A stretch of 64,000 bases of DNA from the NCBI RefSeq assembly GCF_028288205.1, contig NZ_JAQBOD010000011.1, positions 62,001 through 126,000 of the forward strand, given 5' to 3'. Source of the DNA: Mucilaginibacter sp. Lineage in GTDB: Bacteria > Bacteroidota > Bacteroidia > Sphingobacteriales > Sphingobacteriaceae. A program made the translations under genes and the position numbers. Position 1 is the stretch's first letter. Each line of letters opens with the position of its first letter. The notes beneath the pieces are model-generated. The model searched no databases. It saw only the letters and a list, made by a program, of their open reading frames with translations, and was not told where the DNA came from. This document shows, in pieces, positions 59,206 to 64,000 of the stretch.

Positions 59206-59655
59206 ATGAAAAAATACTTTTTACTATTCGTTATTTTAACCATTGCATTGTCATCATGCAAAAAATATGATGTTAATAAACAGAACGCCCAGGATGATGC
59301 CACCATACAAACTTATTTAAAAACAAATAACATTACTGCCGTTAAAGATCCATCAGGCCTTTACTACCAGATAATTACTCCCGGTGGTAATACGCGCCCC
59401 GGGGCCTCATCGGTTGTTAATGTAAACTATGTGGGTAGCCGGTTAGACGGGTCTGTATTCGACCAAAATTTAAACGCATTACTTGCTTTAAGCCAGACAA
59501 TACAAGGTTTTCAAATAGGCGTACCTAAAATTGGTACCGGGGGCGAAATAAAGCTTTTTATGCCCTCATCATTAGGTTATGGCAATACTGATACCGGGCC
59601 CATCAAAGCTAATACCATATTAATGTTCGATATAAAACTCTTAGGCTTTAACTAA
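59206..59655 (+). CDS. FKBP-type prolyl isomerase lipoprotein, paralogue 1
   Basis: The 149-residue product has a lipoprotein leader (KKYFLLFVILTIALSSC) and an FKBP domain from about residue 55: VVNVNYVGSRLDGSVFDQN, then FQIGVPKIGTGG and MPSSLGYGNTDTG with a C-terminal ILMFDIKLLGF strand. The substrate-pocket tryptophan of FKBPs is replaced by Phe (GFQIG). It should be anchored to a membrane facing the periplasm. It is first of three tandem paralogues. Confidence 0.92.
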   Translation: MKKYFLLFVILTIALSSCKKYDVNKQNAQDDATIQTYLKTNNITAVKDPSGLYYQIITPGGNTRPGASSVVNVNYVGSRLDGSVFDQNLNALLALSQTIQGFQIGVPKIGTGGEIKLFMPSSLGYGNTDTGPIKANTILMFDIKLLGFN

Positions 59656-59799
59656 GCCGGTATTGCAGGAATACATGATTATTAGGCTGATAATTTACAG
59701 CGGATATAATTTTGTATTTTTGCGCAAATGCTAAAAAAAGTTAAAATTTAACCCTGCATATAATTTTTATATAAATTACCGGCTGTAAAGTAAAACTGC

Positions 59800-60279
59800 A
59801 TGAAAAAATATATTCTACTATTTAGTTTATTTGTTATCACATTATCATCTTGTCAAAAATCAGACGTAACTGCCGAACAGGCAACGATTGATGATGCGAA
59901 AATACAGGCCTATATAAAAGCCAATAAGCTAACACTTACCAAGGATCCTTCAGGGTTCTATTATCAAATACAAATTCTAGGAACTCCTGATCTCACAAAA
60001 ACGTCAACACCCAATCCTATAGCCACTTCTACGGTAAAGGTTAGTTTTACAAATTCATATATTAATGGTGTCGCTTTTGATCATGTGAGTAATGTGAGTT
60101 ATAAACTTAGCGATGCTACAACTATCAAAGCATTTCAACTTGCCGTAACTAAGATCAGTAATGGCGGCCGGATATATTTTATAACACCATCGGCTCTTGC
60201 CTATGGTAGTACCACGCAGTATACCGTTCCAGCCAACTCAATACTTATTTATACGATTGACCTTATAGGCTTTAATTAA
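59800..60279 (+). CDS. FKBP-like lipoprotein, paralogue 2 (degenerate)
   Basis: The 159-residue product has the same lipoprotein leader type (KKYILLFSLFVITLSSC) and layout as its neighbours, but the FKBP pocket is eroded: the usual GW-x-G-x-x-x-[IM]-x-x-GG segment is AFQLAVTKISNGG and YVG is FTNSYING. The end SALAYGSTTQYTVPANSI is intact. It may be a binding protein without isomerase activity. A TATTTTTG promoter-like box lies at 59715-59722. Confidence 0.85.
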   Translation: MKKYILLFSLFVITLSSCQKSDVTAEQATIDDAKIQAYIKANKLTLTKDPSGFYYQIQILGTPDLTKTSTPNPIATSTVKVSFTNSYINGVAFDHVSNVSYKLSDATTIKAFQLAVTKISNGGRIYFITPSALAYGSTTQYTVPANSILIYTIDLIGFN

Positions 60280-60312
60280 TACGTGTAGAAATTTAAATTA
60301 CAGAATCACAGC

Positions 60313-60780
60313 ATGAAAAAATACTTTTTATTATTTGGCCTTTTTATCTTCGCTTTATCATCTTGTAAAAAAGCGGCAACATTTGATACTGCAGCACAAG
60401 CGGCAACAGATGACGGATTAATCCAGGCTTATTTAAAACTGCATACCGAAATTACCGCTACAAAAGATCCTTCAGGCCTTTACTACCAGGTAATTAATGC
60501 CGGTACAGGAGCACACCCAACAGATGCTTCTAATATAACCGTTGGATATACATCTATGACATTAGATGGCGTTGCTCTTGACAGCAGAGCCAGCAGCTAT
60601 TTTGCACCACTTGGGCAGCTTATAGAAGGGTGGCGTATAGGTTTACCCAAAATTGGCACAGGCGGAACAATTTTATTAATAGTTCCTTCGGGGTTGGGTT
60701 ATGGTAATACAGCCCATGGCGCTATTCCGGCCAATACTGTTGTAATATTTAATAGTATTACGCTGCAAGGGTTTAATTAA
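60313..60780 (+). CDS. FKBP-type prolyl isomerase lipoprotein, paralogue 3
   Basis: The 155-residue product has the leader KKYFLLFGLFIFALSSC and the most canonical FKBP domain of the three: GWRIGLPKIGTGG retains the pocket tryptophan, followed by VPSGLGYGNTAHGAIPANT. It lies 33 bases after paralogue 2 and converges with the hydrolase gene after 14 bases. Confidence 0.92.
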   Translation: MKKYFLLFGLFIFALSSCKKAATFDTAAQAATDDGLIQAYLKLHTEITATKDPSGLYYQVINAGTGAHPTDASNITVGYTSMTLDGVALDSRASSYFAPLGQLIEGWRIGLPKIGTGGTILLIVPSGLGYGNTAHGAIPANTVVIFNSITLQGFN

Positions 60781-60794
60781 TAGCATAATACCTA

Positions 60795-62327
60795 TCAATT
60801 TAACCTCTTAAATTCATACGGGTCGGCTTCTACAAAGTCTGCTACTTTAACTTTTACGCTTGTTATTTTTCCGTCTTGAAAGGTAAAAGGGAAAACAGTT
60901 TTACCAAATACCGGGTCAGAGAAAGTGGCATAAAACCTGTTGCCGCCTAAAGGCTGCAAGCGCACAAACATTTTGGTATGGTGCTCAAAACGGGCCTCCA
61001 GGTCATTGTTTTCGCCCTGGGTAATTATCATATTTCCATATAGTTCATTGTAATATTTACCCGTATAATTTACTACAGGCATAGCTGGCGGCAAATTTAA
61101 CGCAACCGAATCACGCAGGGTTTTATTAACTTTTTGTTCGCGGGCAATATTGGCTTTAAAAAAACTTAAATAAGCATCGCTGTAATTAAAGTAAGGCTTT
61201 TTAAAATAGGCATCCATAATTTCCCAGCGCAGAGCTTCGTAAAATGCGTTTTGATCTGTATTGGTTAAAATAATTATTCCTAAATGATCTTGCGGATCGA
61301 GTGTTACAGATGATACATAACCATTTACTCCTCCATCATGCATTACCAAACGATGGCCCGAATAATCCTGCAAAAACCACCCAAGCCCGTATAATTCATA
61401 ATTGATTTCGCCATTTAGGTGGCGGATGCTGCCTACTACGTCCTGCGGCTGCCGGGTTGCTTGTATTGCAGCCATCGGTATAACCTGTCTTGTACCAACT
61501 TTACCAAAATTTAATTGTGCCATTACCCATTTACTCATATCATTTACAGATGATGAAATGCTGCCGGCAGGTGCTATTCCATCTAATTGAGCATAAGGTA
61601 TGGCGGTAAGACGGTCGTCTACCAATGTATGTGGTACCGTTCTGTTAAATGATTTGGGCATATCGGCTGTTAGCGCTAATGTATTGGTCATACCCAAAGG
61701 GGCAAAAATATTGTCTTGTAAATATGCTTCCCATGATTTGCCCGAAACCCTTGGAATGATCTCGCCTGCTGTTAAAAATGCCGCGTTGGTATATCCCCAC
61801 TTACTTCTGAAGGGATAGGTAGCCTTCATGTGGCCCAGTTTCTCAATAATCTGCTGGCGGGTAAGATCAGTGTTATAAAAAGTAAAATCTCCCTGGAAGG
61901 TTTTAAAGCCTAATCTATGGCATAATAGATCGCGAATTATGGCTTGTTCACCTGCTGCTTTATTTTCCAGCTTAAAACCGGGCAAATATTTGGTTACATT
62001 ATCATCAAGCGATAGTTTTTTTTCCTCTTGCAGCATAGCCAGGGCGGTAGCCGTAAAGGCTTTGGTATTACTGCCTATCATAAATAGCGTATTCTCATCA
62101 ACTTTGTTTGCCAGGCCAAGTTCTTTAACGCCATAACCCTTCATTAATACCACATTATCGTCTTTTACTATACAAACAGCAACGCCGGGAATGCGCCAGT
62201 TAGTTAATGCCCGGTTTATATAAATATCAAGGCTATCTTTAATAAACGAACTTCTGTCTATACCCTGGGCCTGGGTTAAAGTGATCAATGAAATGCAGCC
62301 GAAAAATAAAATAAGCGTCTTTTTCAT
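60795..62327 (-). CDS. Serine hydrolase, beta-lactamase/class C family, secreted
   Basis: The 510-residue product has a signal peptide (KKTLILFFGCISLITLTQAQ) and a class C beta-lactamase-like domain: nucleophile motif S-x-x-K in GSNTKAFTATALAML, Y-x-N in GYTNAAFLTA, and an HDGGVNGYVSS motif replacing KTG. A C-terminal beta-rich extension of about 130 residues (YYNELYGNMIITQGENNDLE) is like the DUF3471 domain of D-aminopeptidase-like proteins. It likely acts on cell-wall or D-amino-acid peptides; resistance is not implied. ATG at 62327 starts the leader. Confidence 0.92.
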   Translation of the reverse strand: MKKTLILFFGCISLITLTQAQGIDRSSFIKDSLDIYINRALTNWRIPGVAVCIVKDDNVVLMKGYGVKELGLANKVDENTLFMIGSNTKAFTATALAMLQEEKKLSLDDNVTKYLPGFKLENKAAGEQAIIRDLLCHRLGFKTFQGDFTFYNTDLTRQQIIEKLGHMKATYPFRSKWGYTNAAFLTAGEIIPRVSGKSWEAYLQDNIFAPLGMTNTLALTADMPKSFNRTVPHTLVDDRLTAIPYAQLDGIAPAGSISSSVNDMSKWVMAQLNFGKVGTRQVIPMAAIQATRQPQDVVGSIRHLNGEINYELYGLGWFLQDYSGHRLVMHDGGVNGYVSSVTLDPQDHLGIIILTNTDQNAFYEALRWEIMDAYFKKPYFNYSDAYLSFFKANIAREQKVNKTLRDSVALNLPPAMPVVNYTGKYYNELYGNMIITQGENNDLEARFEHHTKMFVRLQPLGGNRFYATFSDPVFGKTVFPFTFQDGKITSVKVKVADFVEADPYEFKRLN

Positions 62328-62543
62328 TAGTATATTGTTTTGATGGGAAGAATGATGTAGCCGCATGATCTATATAAAGTAACAAGCATATAATACAAAC
62401 CAATATTATTCTAAAAGTACTAATTTAACGCAAAAATCACCCCCTCCATTACTTATTAACTTAACTTGGGATTTAAATTAACTATTCTTGTTTGAAACAA
62501 TACTGCCACAGCGAAGGAAAGATAATAGCTTAAAAAAACAAAA

Positions 62544-62568
62544 GCCCTCCTGAACTAACAGCGAGGGC
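62544..62568 (-). terminator. Rho-independent terminator of ssb
   Basis: GCCCTC (62544-62549) pairs with GAGGGC (62563-62568); on the minus strand TTTTGTTTTTTT follows. It lies 23 bases after the ssb stop codon. Confidence 0.8.
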
Positions 62569-62591
62569 ATGCATTGGTTCATATATTGTGA

Positions 62592-63008
62592 TTAAATTTC
62601 TTCTGTACTGTTGTCAAAACCATTTGAACCCTCTACACTTCTTACTCCATTGCGCGGAAACGCATCCGGCTCAAAATCAGTTTTTCGGCCCAGCATGGTA
62701 AAGTTCTCGGCCACTACTTCTGTAGTATATTTTTTAATGCCTTCCTTATCTTCAAAAGATCGGGTACGTAATTTACCTTCAATGTAAACCAGTTTACCTT
62801 TTTGTAAAAATTTAGCTGCTACATCCGCAAGGCTTCGCCAGAGTACAATATTATGCCACTCGGTTTGTTCAACTTTTTTACCATCCTTGTTAAAGGTTTC
62901 TGATGTGGCCAGGGGGAAGCTTGCAACAGACACGCCACCTTCTAACTGGCGTATTTCGGGGTCTTTGCCTAAATGGCCAACCAGTATTACTTTATTGATT
63001 CCAGACAT
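62592..63008 (-). CDS. ssb: Single-stranded DNA-binding protein
   Basis: The 138-residue OB-fold protein coats single-stranded DNA in replication and repair. Signatures: NKVILVGHLGKDPEIRQ, VASFPLATSETF, TEWHNIVLWRSLADVAAKFL, KGKLVYIEGKLRTRSF. The C-terminus ends DNSTEEI and lacks the usual DDDIPF tip that binds partner proteins, so this may be an accessory SSB paralogue. It is 24 bases downstream of mutY. Confidence 0.94.
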   Translation of the reverse strand: MSGINKVILVGHLGKDPEIRQLEGGVSVASFPLATSETFNKDGKKVEQTEWHNIVLWRSLADVAAKFLQKGKLVYIEGKLRTRSFEDKEGIKKYTTEVVAENFTMLGRKTDFEPDAFPRNGVRSVEGSNGFDNSTEEI

Positions 63009-63032
63009 AATCTAAATGTAGGATATTTATTT

Positions 63033-64000
63033 CTAATTTAAAAAATTATCTAAAAATATAAAAATCACCTTAGGTAAAGCTGTTTTTTTTGCTTTTTCTA
63101 CTTTTATGAAAACCCAGCCTTCTTTTATTTTTATAGGCTGCTGCGATAATGTGATAAAACGAACATGCAAATGCTGATGAGTTAATAGGTGCTTTTTTAC
63201 CATTACATTTCCTGATATTTTGAGACTATTACCAAAATATGCTGCGGTTTCGGGCAATGCCAATAACTCATCAAGTGGCAATAAAGATGAAGTTTCTATT
63301 AAAGGCAAATCGTACATATTGGCCCATATATCGCTCTCATCGCGTTTGTTCATTAAAATACTGCCGCCGTCGGTATATAGAAAATAGTTGAAAAATCGCT
63401 CCCTTATTTTAACCTTATTGAGTTTTACCGGTAAAGCAGCAGCGGCATTATTTATAAAAGCATAACATCCTTCCTTAACCGGGCATGTGCCGCAAGCCGG
63501 ATTTTTTGGTTTACAAAGCATGGCCCCAAATTCCATCATGGCCTGGTTATGTACTGCCGGCATTTTTTTGTTAAGCAAATCGTTTGCAGTAGCTTGGAAT
63601 ATTTTTTTACCTGCTGTGCTGTTTATTGGCTCACTAATGCCGAAGTAACGGGCTATAACCCGATAAACATTACCATCAACCACAGCCTTTGCCTCATTAG
63701 CAGAAAATGAGGCGATGGCAGCAGCGGTATATTCGCCAATCCCTTTTAGCTTAATTAGCTGATCATACGCTTGCGGAAACTTTCCGTTAAAATGTTCCTG
63801 AACAATACGTGCGGTTTTCAACATGTTGCGTCCCCGTGAGTAATATCCCAGGCCTTGCCATAGTTTTAATATCTCATCTTCACTGGCATTGGCAAAGCGG
63901 GTAACATCGGGGTAGTTCTCAAGAAAGCGATAAAAATAGGGCAGTCCCTGCTCTACGCGGGTTTGCTGTAAAATAACTTCAGATAGCCAAATAATATAAG
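63033..64000 (-). CDS. mutY: A/G-specific adenine glycosylase MutY (5' end outside the window)
   Basis: The gene runs off the right end of the window; at least 322 residues are encoded. Upstream of the internal methionine at 63824 the frame continues with IIWLSEVILQQTRVEQG and WQGLGYYSRGRNMLK, the MutY N-terminal signature, so 63824 is not the start. The helix-hairpin-helix KLKGIGEYTAAAIASF, the catalytic aspartate in AVVDGNVYRV and the 4Fe-4S ligands C-x6-C-x2-C-x5-C (CKPKNPACGTCPVKEGC) are intact. The C-terminal NUDIX-like domain that recognises 8-oxoguanine follows. It removes adenine mispaired with oxidised guanine. Confidence 0.96.
   Translation of the reverse strand, partial: YIIWLSEVILQQTRVEQGLPYFYRFLENYPDVTRFANASEDEILKLWQGLGYYSRGRNMLKTARIVQEHFNGKFPQAYDQLIKLKGIGEYTAAAIASFSANEAKAVVDGNVYRVIARYFGISEPINSTAGKKIFQATANDLLNKKMPAVHNQAMMEFGAMLCKPKNPACGTCPVKEGCYAFINNAAAALPVKLNKVKIRERFFNYFLYTDGGSILMNKRDESDIWANMYDLPLIETSSLLPLDELLALPETAAYFGNSLKISGNVMVKKHLLTHQHLHVRFITLSQQPIKIKEGWVFIKVEKAKKTALPKVIFIFLDNFLN

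Noticed and set aside
60795-62327. A true antibiotic-resistance beta-lactamase
   Set aside because: The third motif is HDGG rather than KTG and there is a long C-terminal extension, both typical of peptidase-like relatives.
63033-63824. A complete short MutY beginning at 63824
   Set aside because: The frame continues upstream with the conserved MutY N-terminal motifs to the window edge, so the gene is only cut by the window.

Overview
The window looks like chromosome of a Bacteroidota member, most likely family Sphingobacteriaceae and Mucilaginibacter/Pedobacter-like. I infer this from protein families and style (two-repeat DUF1599 protein, BT_3928-type DoxX protein, DUF6515, the ApbE/DUF4266/DUF3570 trio, a PafA-type phosphatase, SxxK hydrolase with C-terminal extension, PnuT-type thiamin transporter), from few Shine-Dalgarno sites, and from promoters of the Bacteroidetes type (TTTG, about 20 nt, TAnnTTTG), best seen before feoA and at 23.5 kb. 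I see no rRNA, tRNA, transposase, integrase or phage gene, and no CRISPR array.

Layout. 1-9 kb: a conspicuously GC-rich stress/carbon block (single 60-base lines reach 57-65% G+C against about 43% in ordinary genes): MidA-type methyltransferase, PRC-barrel protein, zinc alcohol dehydrogenase, YciE/F ferritin-like protein, phosphoribosyltransferase, VOC protein, DUF2231-Rieske protein, transaldolase, alpha/beta hydrolase. 9-18 kb: dienelactone hydrolase, GPH-type symporter, exported-type esterase, SprT-like protein, feoAB iron uptake with a palindromic operator in its promoter, a GreA/GreB-like protein and a dipeptide epimerase. 18.3-22.7 kb: an AT-rich (30-33% in sampled lines) defence cassette: single-chain MmeI-like restriction-modification enzyme, DUF262 protein and HEPN ribonuclease, followed by 0.85 kb of repeats.

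23.5-36.7 kb: peptidases (M14, rhomboid, PepT), a four-gene chain with 4-nt overlaps (DUF1599, DoxX/BT_3928, ABC permease, aroK) divergent from folP, an HxlR-regulator pseudogene beside its probable former target (NmrA-type oxidoreductase), and an aldo/keto reductase. 36.8-49 kb: an acyltransferase-like membrane protein, a Tat-exported molybdenum hydroxylase with its 2Fe-2S subunit, two stand-alone receiver proteins and Hsp20, the ApbE/DUF4266/DUF3570 trio, and modABC, which would feed molybdenum to the hydroxylase.

49.2-57.1 kb: a minus-strand thiamin acquisition region. A TPP riboswitch heads a TonB-dependent receptor and PnuT; downstream lie an acyl-CoA-dehydrogenase-like flavoprotein, a PafA phosphatase, a ThiE-family protein and a divergent thiamin pyrophosphokinase-like protein. 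Together they could form an import, dephosphorylation and re-phosphorylation route. 57.4-64 kb: aspS, three tandem FKBP-type lipoproteins, a serine hydrolase, ssb, and mutY running off the window end.

Noncoding DNA is rich in structured repeats: a paired GGCTAAAGCC-ended palindromic element (34.3 and 57.2 kb), a paired element of TTGTTTCA/TTGTTACA words (13.6 and 23.0 kb), a five-copy GTTGGTCGGGATATTCC repeat (22.7-23.2 kb), and tandem 7-, 8- and 10-bp arrays, one of which sits inside the TPP aptamer.
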